Shown: positions 8,334-17,676 of the stretch, one piece after another
How positions within the stretch are numbered: position 1 is the stretch's first letter
Layout: the number at the start of each line of letters is the position of its first letter
Assembly: GCF_002939985.1 (NCBI RefSeq)
Contig: NZ_MDFM01000007.1
Span: 88,729 to 152,728 of the forward strand
Source: Xanthomonas hortorum pv. cynarae
GTDB lineage: Bacteria; Pseudomonadota; Gammaproteobacteria; Xanthomonadales; Xanthomonadaceae
Reading direction: 5' to 3'
DNA length: 64,000 nucleotides
Notes under the pieces: model-generated
What the model saw: only the letters and a program-made list of their open reading frames with translations
The model's database searches: none
What the model was told of the DNA's origin: nothing
Translations under genes and position numbers: made by a program

Positions 8334-11048
8334 ATGCAGCCCCCCCGCACTTTCCATCGTCTGACCTGCGCCATTGCGCTGGCGCTGTCCGCACCTGCGT
8401 TTGCCGAGACTCCTGAGCCCGCTACCACCACATTGGATTCGGTCAACGTGCAGGCCAAGCACGCTGCCACACCGGGATCGCTCAACGAACAGCGCCTGTC
8501 CAGCAGCGTCAACAGCGTGATGAGCAAGCAGCAGATCGATGCCATCCCGTCGGGCGGCATCGCCGATGTCGTGTCGCACATGCCGGGCCTGTCGGCATAC
8601 AGCGACATGCATCTGGGCCAGGCCACCACCGGCGAGAACGCTTACGTCAGCATCCGCGGCATGGATGCCAGCTACAACGCCTACATGCTCAACGGCTTCG
8701 GCATGCCCGAGACCGATTCGTCCACGCGCGCGATCTCATTGAACATGCTGGCCCCGTTCGGCATCCAGTCGGTGCAGGTATCGAAATCGCCCCCACCCGA
8801 CATGCCGGGCGATTCGATCGGCGGTGCGATCGACATGCGCACGCCTAACGCCTTCGACTTCGATCGCGACGTCTATGCCAAGACCACCGCGCAAGGTCAG
8901 TTCAACGCGCTGGCCTCCGACCTGGGCGGCAAGGACACCGGCGGCACCTTCCAGCAGGAGCTGGCCTGGAAGTTTGGCGACGGCCATGCCTTCGGCGTCT
9001 ACGCATCGGCCTATTACGGCAAGAACAACAACATGGCGCAAGCGCCGGCGCCCAACAGCAAGTACGTGCCGGCCGATCCTGCATTCGCCAGTGCAACGGA
9101 CCTGCGCGAGGTCGGTCCATTGATCAGCACCCGCTACAAGTACAGCCTCTACACCAGTCAGATCGAACGCTATGGCGGCAATCTCTCGCTCGATTGGCAG
9201 GGCGACAACAGCGCACTCTATGCGCGTGCCATCTACGGCAGCTACGGCGTGACCGGGCAGCAGGATCAGTCCAGCGCACGCCTGGAGACCTATCGCAACC
9301 AGCCCACCGCCGTGCGCGGCGGCTACTTCAACACGCACGATATCGACGAGAAGCTGGCAACGCTGCAACTCGGTGGCCAGACCACGCTGGATCGCTTGCG
9401 CTTCGACTATGGCGCTTCCGTCGGTCGCGGCACCCGTAGCCGTCCGGACTATGTGTCGGCCAGTCTGTATGGTTTCACGCCCGGTAGCTTCGCCTTCGAC
9501 CTCAGCAACCCTCGTTATCCGAGCATCGCGCCAAGCTCGCCTGCATTGCAGGACTTCTTCTACAACCTGGATTCGTCGCTGTTGTGGAAGGTGCAGGGAC
9601 ATGACGCCGGCAGTCACGACAACCGCGTCAACGCGCACACCGATATCACCTACCAGGTCGATGGCGATGTGCTGGACAGCGTCAAAGTCGGCCTGTCTGC
9701 CGATCACTCCGACCGCGGCGCCTATGATCATCCGTTTTTCCACAAGGACGGCAACTTCGTCACCAATGGGCCTTATTTTGGCGGGCCGAATTACGCGTTT
9801 CCCACTGCTGGCGGCCCGCCGCTGAGCGCGATCCCGGGACGTGTCACCAATAACGCGTTCGATGGCCGTTACGCAGGCCCGTTCAAACTGCTCAACCGCA
9901 ACTGGATGCTCGCGCAGGCGTTGCCTTACAAGTACGTCAACGATCCCAATGGTGCAGGCGTCTATACGGCCAACGACTACAACGCCAACACCACCTCCAG
10001 CACCGAGGCGATCTATTCCGGTTACGCGATGGCCGCGCTGCATATCGGTTCGGTGAGCGTGCTGCCCGGTGTGCGCTACGAGCTGACGCGCTACTCGGCC
10101 CAATCCTGGCAATCCAGCGGCGATGGCAGCACCGGCAGTTTCGTCGGCACCGGCAGCACGTATGGGCAAGTGTTGCCGGGCATCAGCGTCAACTATCGGC
10201 CAGACGATCTCACCGTGTACCGCGCTTCATTGCGCCGCAGTTTCAGCCGCCCGGCGTTCGGCCTGATTTCCGGCGAGACGGTGTACACCATCGACGACAC
10301 CCAGCAGGTGGTCGGCATCTCCAAGCCCAATCCCGATCTGCATCCGAGCAAGGCCGACAACGCCGATCTCTCCGCCGAATTCTACGACCACAACGGCGGC
10401 GTACTCAGTGCATCGACCTATTACAAACGCATCACCGGCTTCATCTATACCTCGCAATCGGCGACCAGCAACGACAACACGCTGGGCGGCCTGGTACCGA
10501 CCGGCACCACGTTCGAAAACGGCGTGCCGGTGACGATGCCGCAGAACGGCGGCACCGCCAAGCTCTATGGCCTGGAGTTGGCGGCGAGCAAGCGCCTGCA
10601 GGACTTGCCGGGCATCTGGAGCAATTTCGGCGTCACCGCCAACCTCACGCTGCAACACAGCCAAGCAGACAGCAAACGCAGCGATCAACCGGAAAAAACC
10701 TGGCTGCCGCGCGCGCCAGAGCGCATCTACAACCTGGATCTGTTCTACGACGATACGCATCTGCGCACCGACCTGAGCTACAACTACACCGGCCTGCAAT
10801 TGCTGGGCTTGACCAGCGACCGGCTCAACTACTATCTGCAACCGGTGAAGTCGTTGGACTTCAATGCGACCTACCATTTGCCGCACCATATCGATGTGGG
10901 TGTGTCGGCCAAGAACCTGCTCAATGCGGCAACGTTCTACGAAACGCAGGGCAAATCCAAACGCTACATGGCCTACGATCCCGGCGCCGATGGTGCGTAT
11001 GTACAAACCGGCCGGGTGTACATGCTGACGTTGGGCTATACCTACTGA
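8334..11048 (+). CDS. TonB-dependent outer-membrane receptor
   Basis: A 904-residue receptor that should use TonB energy to import a ligand across the outer membrane. I chose the ATG at 8334 because it begins a clean signal peptide (MQPPRTFHRLTCAIALALS, cleavage after AFA near residue 24); upstream codons run through non-signal sequence. The N-terminal plug includes LDSVNVQAK and GIADVVSHMPGLSAYSD, followed by YVSIRGMDASYNAYMLNGF and the VSKSPPPDMPGDSIGGAIDM segment. The rest is beta-rich barrel with alternating aromatic residues, ending LTLGYTY with a terminal aromatic. It resembles the TIGR01782-type receptors abundant in Xanthomonas, which often take up carbohydrates. Ligand unknown; the upstream phospholipase is the best hint. 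Confidence 0.9.
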   Translation: MQPPRTFHRLTCAIALALSAPAFAETPEPATTTLDSVNVQAKHAATPGSLNEQRLSSSVNSVMSKQQIDAIPSGGIADVVSHMPGLSAYSDMHLGQATTGENAYVSIRGMDASYNAYMLNGFGMPETDSSTRAISLNMLAPFGIQSVQVSKSPPPDMPGDSIGGAIDMRTPNAFDFDRDVYAKTTAQGQFNALASDLGGKDTGGTFQQELAWKFGDGHAFGVYASAYYGKNNNMAQAPAPNSKYVPADPAFASATDLREVGPLISTRYKYSLYTSQIERYGGNLSLDWQGDNSALYARAIYGSYGVTGQQDQSSARLETYRNQPTAVRGGYFNTHDIDEKLATLQLGGQTTLDRLRFDYGASVGRGTRSRPDYVSASLYGFTPGSFAFDLSNPRYPSIAPSSPALQDFFYNLDSSLLWKVQGHDAGSHDNRVNAHTDITYQVDGDVLDSVKVGLSADHSDRGAYDHPFFHKDGNFVTNGPYFGGPNYAFPTAGGPPLSAIPGRVTNNAFDGRYAGPFKLLNRNWMLAQALPYKYVNDPNGAGVYTANDYNANTTSSTEAIYSGYAMAALHIGSVSVLPGVRYELTRYSAQSWQSSGDGSTGSFVGTGSTYGQVLPGISVNYRPDDLTVYRASLRRSFSRPAFGLISGETVYTIDDTQQVVGISKPNPDLHPSKADNADLSAEFYDHNGGVLSASTYYKRITGFIYTSQSATSNDNTLGGLVPTGTTFENGVPVTMPQNGGTAKLYGLELAASKRLQDLPGIWSNFGVTANLTLQHSQADSKRSDQPEKTWLPRAPERIYNLDLFYDDTHLRTDLSYNYTGLQLLGLTSDRLNYYLQPVKSLDFNATYHLPHHIDVGVSAKNLLNAATFYETQGKSKRYMAYDPGADGAYVQTGRVYMLTLGYTY

Positions 11049-11361
11049 CGGCAGACCTGCAGACAGATGCGGCACGATGTCTGCAGAAGCAAAGACCAGG
11101 TTTGCGCTGATCCAATCGATCGCCTGACTGACATACAGGCGATCGATTGTTGCGCGGTGCAAGACTCCCTCCACCGCCCGGGTAGACGCATGAGCAGCCG
11201 GCGGACGCGTCGAATCGGCAACTGCGCGGAGGCGAGATAGCAGGTATCCACTTCTGACCCGCATCGATACTGCGTTCTCAGTCAGTCCCGGTGCAGCCAT
11301 TTCACGCAGACCACGCAGGCAGCTCGGGCAAGGTGCGCGCATGCCTCTTTCGGACCTGCTC
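11049..11361. other. Intergenic region after the TonB-dependent receptor
   Basis: Apart from the hairpin at 11113-11149 I see no gene here. Short open frames lack family similarity and GC-biased third positions. The promoter of the L,D-transpeptidase should lie in the right half, but no convincing -35/-10 pair was found. Confidence 0.5.
11113..11149. terminator. Perfect 14-bp hairpin after the TonB-dependent receptor gene
   Basis: CAATCGATCGCCTG and CAGGCGATCGATTG form a perfect stem with a 9-nt loop, 64 bp after the receptor stop. Only a very short T-stretch follows, so it may act as a terminator or as an RNA 3'-end stabiliser. Confidence 0.6.
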
Positions 11362-12348
11362 ATGCCCTCACGCTCCTACGCTCGCGCCTGCCTGCTCACT
11401 CTCGCCCTGAGCGCTTCATTGTCTGCATTGGCGCAAGCGCCGCAGCCCGCCGCTGCACCTGCACCTGCACCTGCAGCAACGCCTGCGGCGAAAGTCGTGC
11501 CGAGTGGCCCGCGTTCGGATCTGCATGCACAGGTACTGCTGGATCGCGCGCATTTTTCGCCGGGGCAGATCGATGGCGAGCGCGGTTCCAATCAAAAGCG
11601 TGCCGTCTCCGGGTTTCAGGCCGCGCACAACATCAAGGTGACCGGTGAGCTGGATGACGCGACCTGGCAGGCCTTGCAGGCCGACGCCACGCCGGCGCTG
11701 GTGCAATACACGCTCACCGCTGCCGATGTCGCCGGACCGTTCCAGCCGATTCCCAAGGGCCCGGCCGAACAGGCCAAGCTGCCCTCGCTCGGCTACACCT
11801 CGGTGGATGAGGCACTGGGGGAGCGGTTTCATGCCGACCCCGAACTGCTACGCCAACTCAACCCCGGCGTGGACCTGAGCAAGGCCGGGGGTGTGATCCA
11901 GGTTCCCAACATCGACGGTGTCCCGCCACTGGCCAAGCCGGCCAAGCTGGTGGTCGACAAGTCCGAGTCGACGCTGCGCCTGTTTGATGCCGACGGCAAG
12001 GTCTATGCGCAGTTCCCGGTGTCTTCCGGCAGCAAGCACGACCCGCTGCCGATCGGCCGCTGGAAGGTCCTGGGCGTCGCGCGTGATCCGGTGTTCAAGT
12101 ACAACCCAAAGCTGTTCTGGGACGCGAAAAAGGGCGATCAAAAGGCGACCTTGCCGTCGGGTCCGAACAATCCGGTCGGCCGCGTGTGGATCGACCTGTC
12201 AAAGCCGCATTACGGCCTGCACGGCACGCCGGAACCCGGCCATGTCGGCAAGACCGAATCGCATGGCTGCGTGCGCCTGACCAACTGGGACGTGGTCAAT
12301 CTGGCCAGCGTGGTCGGCCCGTCCATGCCGGTGGTGATGCAGGAGTAA
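11362..12348 (+). CDS. L,D-transpeptidase (YkuD) with peptidoglycan-binding domain
   Basis: A 328-residue periplasmic enzyme that should form 3-3 peptidoglycan cross-links or attach proteins to the wall. The start at 11362 (MPSRSYARACLLTLALS) gives a normal signal peptide; the ATG at 11341 would add seven residues. An Ala/Pro-rich linker (about residues 27-45) follows. Next is a PG_binding_1-like domain (DLHAQVLLDRAHFSPGQIDG, then KRAVSGFQAAHNIKVTGELD), a LysM-like middle part (GYTSVDEALGERF) and the YkuD domain. The catalytic motif reads HGTPEP...SHGCVRLTN, with cysteine in SHGC. Three bases separate it from the M23 peptidase gene, so the two are probably one operon for wall remodelling. Confidence 0.92.
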   Translation: MPSRSYARACLLTLALSASLSALAQAPQPAAAPAPAPAATPAAKVVPSGPRSDLHAQVLLDRAHFSPGQIDGERGSNQKRAVSGFQAAHNIKVTGELDDATWQALQADATPALVQYTLTAADVAGPFQPIPKGPAEQAKLPSLGYTSVDEALGERFHADPELLRQLNPGVDLSKAGGVIQVPNIDGVPPLAKPAKLVVDKSESTLRLFDADGKVYAQFPVSSGSKHDPLPIGRWKVLGVARDPVFKYNPKLFWDAKKGDQKATLPSGPNNPVGRVWIDLSKPHYGLHGTPEPGHVGKTESHGCVRLTNWDVVNLASVVGPSMPVVMQE

Positions 12349-12350
12349 GC

Positions 12351-13067
12351 ATGAAACTGCTGATGATGCTGGTGGTAGGTGTGTTGCTGGGTGCAGCCGG
12401 CTATTGGTGGCTGGAACGTGAGGCGCCGCAGGCGGCAGTAGAGCCAGCGCCCACTGCTGCACCCGTGGCAACACAGCGCGACGCGGCGCATGCCGAACTG
12501 GCATCTGCTGCTCCGGCGGCCGCGCCACCGCCAGCCCTTGCCGCTGCGCCGGCAACCGCTGCGGCGCCAGCCAATACGCCTGCGGCAGCAACGCCCGTGC
12601 CACCAGCTGACGCCGCAGTTTCAGGTGCTGGCTTGTTGATTCCGGTACAAGGCATCAGCAGCAGCCAGCTGCAGGACACTTTCACCGACGCACGCAGCGA
12701 AGGCCGCGTGCACGATGCCATCGACATCCTCGCACCCACCGGAACAGCGGTCCTCGCAGTGGCAGACGGCACGGTCGAGAAGCTCTTCAACAGCGAACGC
12801 GGCGGCCTGACGCTGTATCAGTTCGACCCGAGTGGCACGTATTGCTACTACTACGCGCATCTGGAGCGCTACGCCGATGGTCTGGCGGAAAAACAGCCGA
12901 TCAAGCGCGGCCAGATCATTGGCTATGTGGGCAGCACCGGTAACGCAAATCCTGCGGCACCGCATCTGCATTTCGAGATCCATCGCCTCGGGCCGGAAAA
13001 AGAATGGTGGAAGGGCGAAGTCGTGAATCCGTATCCCGTCTTGCATGGCGATCAGACACTGCAGTGA
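12351..13067 (+). CDS. M23 (LytM-type) metallopeptidase
   Basis: A 238-residue protein anchored by an N-terminal membrane segment (MKLLMMLVVGVLLGAAGYWW). An Ala/Pro-rich low-complexity stretch to about residue 88 spans the periplasm, and a C-terminal peptidase domain follows. Zinc ligands are visible as HDAID (H-x3-D) and the HLHFE motif near residue 215. The YYYAHLERY segment supplies the other catalytic histidine, so the enzyme looks active. M23 enzymes cut peptidoglycan cross-bridges or act as amidase activators. It directly follows the L,D-transpeptidase and is closed by a hairpin terminator. Confidence 0.9.
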   Translation: MKLLMMLVVGVLLGAAGYWWLEREAPQAAVEPAPTAAPVATQRDAAHAELASAAPAAAPPPALAAAPATAAAPANTPAAATPVPPADAAVSGAGLLIPVQGISSSQLQDTFTDARSEGRVHDAIDILAPTGTAVLAVADGTVEKLFNSERGGLTLYQFDPSGTYCYYYAHLERYADGLAEKQPIKRGQIIGYVGSTGNANPAAPHLHFEIHRLGPEKEWWKGEVVNPYPVLHGDQTLQ

Positions 13068-13090
13068 TGCACTGATGCGGTGGCGTACAC

Positions 13091-13118
13091 AAAGGCCTGC
13101 GCGTCATGCGCAGGCTTT
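13091..13118. terminator. Bidirectional terminator between convergent M23 and SDR genes
   Basis: Stem CCTGCGC / GCGCAGG with loop GTCAT, flanked by AAAG and CTTTT. It serves both the M23 gene (plus) and the dehydrogenase gene (minus). Confidence 0.75.
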
Positions 13119-13123
13119 TGTAC

Positions 13124-13885
13124 TTAAATCAACATCCCACCAGACACCTCGACGCGCTGCGCATTGATCCAACCGGTGCCCGGTGCCAGCAATGCAGCCA
13201 CCACCGGCCCGATATCGTCCGGCAGCCCAGGGCGGCCTAATGCAGTGACCGAGGAAACCATCGCGTTGACCTGCGCGTTGTCACGCACGCTGCCGCCATT
13301 GAAGTCGGTTTCGATCGCACCCGGTGCCAGCGTATTGGCACGGATGCCACGCGCACCCAGCTCTTTGGCCAGATAGCGGGTGAACACTTCCACGCCGCCC
13401 TTCATCATCGCGTAGGCCGACGAACCCGGCAGTGCAAAACGTGCAAGGCCGCTGGACACGTTGAGGATGCGTCCGCCATCGGCAATCAGCGGCAACAACG
13501 TCTGGGTCAGAAAATACGGGCCTTTGAGATGGATGTTGAACAGCGCATCGAATTGCGCAGGCGTGGTCTCGGCAAGGGGCGCATGCAAGCCGGTGCCGGC
13601 GTTATTGACCAATGCATCGAAGTGGCTGCGACCCCAACCACTCAACACCTGCTTCAATTGCGCTGCAAACGCAGCGAAGCCCTCGACATCGGCGACATCC
13701 AGCTGCAGTGCATGCGCGCGACGCCCCAGCTTTTGAATGTCTGCGACGACTGCAGCAGCCTCGCCTGCTTCGCTGCGATAGGTCAGCACAATGTCGCTGC
13801 CGTCGGCAGCGAGCGCGAGCGCGGCGTTGCGGCCCAGGCCACGGCTGCCGCCGGTGATCAACGTGATGGGGGTGGTGTTCGACAT
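13124..13885 (-). CDS. Short-chain dehydrogenase/reductase
   Basis: A 253-residue NAD(P)-dependent oxidoreductase of the classical SDR family. Cofactor motif TGGSRGLGRN is near residue 12, NNAG near residue 95, the catalytic serine in LNVSSGLARF and the catalytic pair in YAMMKGG (Y-x3-K). The ATG at 13885 gives the standard N-terminus MSNTTPITLITGG; the longer upstream frame would run into the divergent promoter. It is divergent from a LysR regulator 225 bp away, the usual layout of a regulator and its target. Substrate unknown. Confidence 0.92.
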   Translation of the reverse strand: MSNTTPITLITGGSRGLGRNAALALAADGSDIVLTYRSEAGEAAAVVADIQKLGRRAHALQLDVADVEGFAAFAAQLKQVLSGWGRSHFDALVNNAGTGLHAPLAETTPAQFDALFNIHLKGPYFLTQTLLPLIADGGRILNVSSGLARFALPGSSAYAMMKGGVEVFTRYLAKELGARGIRANTLAPGAIETDFNGGSVRDNAQVNAMVSSVTALGRPGLPDDIGPVVAALLAPGTGWINAQRVEVSGGMLI

Positions 13886-14110
13886 GCTGTACTCCGGGGG
13901 TGAGGGATGATGCCGAGAACGACCGCAGGCCTGTAAGGATGTCAGGCGCCTCGGTGCCTGGCATTGGTGTCTGCCAGTGATGTTGTAGCGCGCGTTTGCG
14001 CGCCAGCCTGCGACGGTATGGGTATCGCGTCGTTGCAAAGACTATTGCGCTTGCCGCGCCGCATAAATCAGCTCAGGCTGATTGCACCGTTCAAGAGTGT
14101 CGACCAATCG

Positions 14111-15016
14111 ATGGACACCATGGAGTCGTTGCGCGCATTCCTGCGTGTGGCCGAGCTCGGCAGTTTCACTCGCGCCGGCGAAACCTTGGGCCTGCCCAAG
14201 GCCAGCGTCTCCACTGCCGTGCAACGGCTTGAAGCGTCGCTCGGCACCCAGCTGTTGCATCGCACTACACGCCGCGTGCAACTTACTGGCGACGGCACCG
14301 CGTTCTATCAGCGCAGCCGCGATTTGCTCGATGACATGGACGAGTTGCAAGGCATGTTTCAGCGCGACCGTGGCCAGTTGCGAGGGCGCTTGCGGGTGGA
14401 CATGTCGTCCGGCATTGCGCGCAATTTCGTGATTCCCGCCTTGCCGGTATTTTTGGCACTGCATCCACAACTGGAAGTGGAGATCAGCGGCACCGACCGC
14501 CGCGTGGATGTGGTGCGCGAAGGCTTCGATTGCGTGTTGCGCGTGGGCACGCTCGAAGACACCAACCTGGTCGCGCGACCGCTCGGCGCGTTTCGCATCA
14601 TCAACTGCGCCAGCGCGGATTACCTGACGCGGCGTGGCATACCGCGCTGTCTGGACGATCTGGCGCAGCACGATCTGGTGCATTACGTCACGACGCTGGG
14701 CCAGCGGTCGCCCGGCTTCGAGTACCACGACGGGCAGACCTATCAACTGCTGCCAATGCGCGGCCCGGTGACGGTCAACAACGGCGATGCCTATCTTGCT
14801 GCCGCATTGGCGGGCCTGGGCATCATCCAGGCGCCGGCCAGCCCGTTACGTGCGCACCTGGATAGCGGCGCCTTGATCGAGGTGCTGGCCGCCATCGCGC
14901 CCGAACCGATGCCGGTCACGCTGCTCTACGCGCAGCGTCGCCACCTGCCGCAACGCGTGCGCGCGTTCATGGATTGGGTGGCAGAAGTGATGGCGCCGCA
15001 TCTGGAACCGCTATAG
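14111..15016 (+). CDS. LysR family transcriptional regulator
   Basis: A 301-residue regulator. The ATG at 14111 begins the canonical N-terminus MDTMESLRAFLRVAELGSFT, with the helix-turn-helix at AGETLGLPKASVSTAVQRLE. The effector-binding domain follows (LRGRLRVDMSSGIARNFVIP), ending near residue 300, which is a full-length LysR protein. It resembles the group that regulates divergently placed oxidoreductases, and the SDR gene at 13124-13885 is the obvious candidate target. The inducer cannot be inferred. Confidence 0.92.
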   Translation: MDTMESLRAFLRVAELGSFTRAGETLGLPKASVSTAVQRLEASLGTQLLHRTTRRVQLTGDGTAFYQRSRDLLDDMDELQGMFQRDRGQLRGRLRVDMSSGIARNFVIPALPVFLALHPQLEVEISGTDRRVDVVREGFDCVLRVGTLEDTNLVARPLGAFRIINCASADYLTRRGIPRCLDDLAQHDLVHYVTTLGQRSPGFEYHDGQTYQLLPMRGPVTVNNGDAYLAAALAGLGIIQAPASPLRAHLDSGALIEVLAAIAPEPMPVTLLYAQRRHLPQRVRAFMDWVAEVMAPHLEPL

Positions 15017-15054
15017 CCCTGGGCCACAGTCGATGCGATTGCCGGCACGCCTTC

Positions 15055-15080
15055 GCGTGTGCGTGTGCGTGTGCGTGTGC
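15055..15080. repeat. GCGTGT hexamer microsatellite, four units
   Basis: Four perfect GCGTGT units plus GC, 39 bp after the LysR stop and outside any supported gene. The rest of 15017-15229 shows nothing else I can name. Confidence 0.85.
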
Positions 15081-15229
15081 AGGCAAGTCTATGCAACGTG
15101 CCGACACTTGCGGGAAAGGCTTCCGCTTGCGCGCCGGGTCGGCACCACCGAAGCAAACTGATGTCAGCACGCAGCGCAGGCGGTAGAAAGCGCAGCAGAT
15201 CTACGATCACCCAGAAGGGATGCAGACAC

Positions 15230-15262
15230 AAAAAAAAACAGGCACCTTTTGAAAGGTGCCTG
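15230..15262 (-). terminator. Intrinsic terminator of the siderophore receptor gene
   Basis: CAGGCACCTTT / AAAGGTGCCTG form an 11-bp inverted repeat (10-bp stem with a 4-nt loop in practice). On the minus strand it is followed by a run of eight Ts. It lies 54 bp past the receptor stop. Confidence 0.92.
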
Positions 15263-15315
15263 CATCCTTGCAACAACAGGCCAGGCGCTGAAATCGCGCC
15301 CAGCCTGGTCTGCGA

Positions 15316-17508
15316 TCAGAACGTGTAGTTGAAGGTCAGCATGCCGTTGCGCGATGCGCCCAATGCGCCATAGCCGCCGTTGAACTGCGAGTAATAGCGC
15401 TTGTCGAGCAGGTTATCGACATTGAGCTGCACCGAAAACTGTGGCGACAACCGGTAGCGCGCGAATGCACTGACCAGTGCATAGGCACTCTGCTGGAAGG
15501 TGCCGTAGACCGGGTCCACATAGTACGAACGGTTCTGCCAATTGACGCCGCCGCCCACCGTGAGATCGCTCCACGCACCTTGCGGGGTGTAGCTATTGAA
15601 CAACTTGATGGTGGTGCGCGGCAGATGCGTATTGATCGACGTACCGCTGTCGTCACGGGCGGTGTAGTGCGAGGCACCGAAGGTGGTGTTCCAGCCAGCG
15701 GTCACGCTGCCGGAGATCTCGAAATCGAAGCCTTCGCTCACCACGCCGTTGGCGGCCTGATACGCCGATTCGCTGCTACCGGGGACGAAGCCGCCGGTGG
15801 CAACGCCCAGGTTGTCCTGCTCGATGCGAAACACCGCAAGCGAGGCGTTGAGCTTGTCGTCGAACCACGCTGCCTTGATGCCTGCTTCGTAGCCCTTGCC
15901 GCTCAACGGATCCAGATAGCCGCCATTGGCATCGCGCAGGGTCTGCGGATTGAAGATTTCGGTATAGCTGACGTAGGTCGACCACACATCGTTGATGTCG
16001 TACACCAGGCCGGCGTACGGGGTGACTTCGGTCTGGGTGTCGGAGAACGGCACCAGGCCTTGCGTCGTCGAATCGAAGTTGCGGCCATCGATCTGCCAAT
16101 CGGTATAGCGCGCGCCCACCAGCAGCGTCAGCGGATCGGCCAGCGAGAACCGTGCGGCCACGTAAGCGGCCTTCTGCTTGATGGTGCCGTCGCTCTGCAC
16201 CGTGCGCGGGCTCCAGTTGGGTTCCGGGTACGCGCCGGTCCAGCCGAAGTAGCTGTCCAGCGGCGCCGGGAAATCGAAGGTGCCGTTGTTGACGTATTCG
16301 CGGCGGTTGTAGCTGGCGCCGGCCACCAGATGATGCTCGCGGCCGAACAGCTGGAACGGGCCTTCCGCATAGACATCGCCGCCATCGGCCTTGCGCTCGG
16401 TCAGGTAGTTGCCCGAATACGGCACCACGCCGCCACCGGTGGCGCGGTCGAACCCGAAGATCGTATAGAACGGATAGAACAGGTGATTGGCCGCTTCGGT
16501 CTTCTCATGGCTCAGATTGGCCTTGAGGTTCCAACCGTTGTCGAAGCTCTGCTGCAGGCTGGCGAAGGTGCGCTGCAGACGCGTATCCCAGAACGTCCAG
16601 TCGGCCGCCGGGTTAAACGAGCGGTCGTAGTTGGTGCGGGTGCCATCGCTGTAGAACAGCGGGAAGCCGCCCCAGGTGACATCGTTCGATTCCTTCTTCT
16701 GGTACTCGTAGCCCACGCTCAGCAAGGTGCTGTCGGTGAGGTCGGCATCGATGATCGCCGAGCCGATCTTCTTGCGCATGCTGTAGCGGTCCATATCCGA
16801 CTCGCCATCCTGATACACGCCGATCACGCGCGCACGCACGGTGCCTTCTGGGCTCAGCGGCACGGTGACATCGGCCACGCTGCGGGTCTTGTTGAAATCG
16901 CCGCCGCCGACCGACACGGTGCCGGTGAAGTCGCGGCTGAGCGCGTGCTTGCGCACCAGATTGATCGAGGCCGACGGATTACCCGAGCCGGTGAGCAGGC
17001 CGGTGGCGCCGCGCACCACTTCGATACGGTCGTACAGCGCCACGTCCAGCGCCGAATCGCCATAGCTCCAGGCCTGCTCCATATAGGCCGGGATACCGTC
17101 GAACTGGTAGTTGTCGATGTAGAAGCCGCGCGAGAAGAACTCCAGCCGCTCGCTGTCGCTCTGCGCCACCGAGATGCCGGTGACGTTGTTGAGTACGTCG
17201 GTGATGCTCTGCAGGTTCTGGTCGTCCATGCGGTCACGGGTGATCACGGTGACCGACTGCGGAATCTCGCGCAGCGACAGGTTCATGCGCGTGCCGGCGG
17301 TGGTCTTCTCCACCGTATAGCCCTTGGCCTGTTCGCCCTGCACAATCAGCCGGTCCAGCGTGGTGACCTCGGCATCGGCGGCGGCAACGGGCGTATCGGC
17401 CAATGCCTGGCCAGCGGCCAGCGTGCACAGCGCAGCGAACAGCGCGCGTGGCAGGGCATGACGACGCGCGCCCATGGAAACATGACGCAACTCGGTACTA
17501 CGGATCAT
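15316..17508 (-). CDS. TonB-dependent siderophore receptor, FhuE-like
   Basis: A 730-residue outer-membrane receptor for ferric siderophores. The ATG at 17508 has GGAG 6 nt upstream; a TTG at 17520 would add four residues. The signal peptide ends near residue 38 (AAGQALAD). The plug has the siderophore-receptor pattern: RMNLSLREIPQSVTVITRDR, then DVLNNVTGISVAQSDSERLE, FFSRGFYIDNYQFDGIPAYM and VVRGATGLLTGSGNPSASIN. The plug pattern and size point to the FhuE/FpvA group (hydroxamates such as coprogen, or pyoverdine-type), but the exact ligand is not certain. The barrel ends NGMLTFNYTF with terminal phenylalanine. A Fur-box match lies about 105 bp upstream, so iron repression is expected. Confidence 0.92.
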   Translation of the reverse strand: MIRSTELRHVSMGARRHALPRALFAALCTLAAGQALADTPVAAADAEVTTLDRLIVQGEQAKGYTVEKTTAGTRMNLSLREIPQSVTVITRDRMDDQNLQSITDVLNNVTGISVAQSDSERLEFFSRGFYIDNYQFDGIPAYMEQAWSYGDSALDVALYDRIEVVRGATGLLTGSGNPSASINLVRKHALSRDFTGTVSVGGGDFNKTRSVADVTVPLSPEGTVRARVIGVYQDGESDMDRYSMRKKIGSAIIDADLTDSTLLSVGYEYQKKESNDVTWGGFPLFYSDGTRTNYDRSFNPAADWTFWDTRLQRTFASLQQSFDNGWNLKANLSHEKTEAANHLFYPFYTIFGFDRATGGGVVPYSGNYLTERKADGGDVYAEGPFQLFGREHHLVAGASYNRREYVNNGTFDFPAPLDSYFGWTGAYPEPNWSPRTVQSDGTIKQKAAYVAARFSLADPLTLLVGARYTDWQIDGRNFDSTTQGLVPFSDTQTEVTPYAGLVYDINDVWSTYVSYTEIFNPQTLRDANGGYLDPLSGKGYEAGIKAAWFDDKLNASLAVFRIEQDNLGVATGGFVPGSSESAYQAANGVVSEGFDFEISGSVTAGWNTTFGASHYTARDDSGTSINTHLPRTTIKLFNSYTPQGAWSDLTVGGGVNWQNRSYYVDPVYGTFQQSAYALVSAFARYRLSPQFSVQLNVDNLLDKRYYSQFNGGYGALGASRNGMLTFNYTF

Positions 17509-17613
17509 CGGGAACTCCAACGCAGACGGAATCAGACCACGCGCTGCGAAGACGCCGCGCCGGCAACAAGGGGGAGGAAGCGGTGTGCCGTACCAGCGGC
17601 AGCGCGCTATTTT

Positions 17614-17632
17614 AATGGGAATGATTCACATT
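17614..17632. promoter_or_regulatory. Putative Fur box of the siderophore receptor
   Basis: AATGGGAATGATTCACATT matches the AATGAGAATCATTCTCATT form of the Fur site at 16 of 19 positions by eye. It lies about 105 bp upstream of the receptor start, in an AT-rich patch. Confidence 0.7.
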
Positions 17633-17676
17633 TTAAATAGCTGGGTTGACATTTTTTTAGCATTTGCTTGACATAA

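Noticed and set aside
15055..15080. GCGTGT microsatellite considered as a regulatory or phase-variable element
   Set aside because: It lies downstream of the LysR stop and 150 bp before a terminator, so copy changes would affect no gene visible here.
15580..17640. Very long plus-strand open frame opposite the siderophore receptor
   Set aside because: Antisense shadow of a clear receptor gene; no motifs, and composition (His/Arg/Gly-rich) matches reverse reading of GC-rich codons. Similar long shadows lie opposite tkt, batD, recG and spoT.
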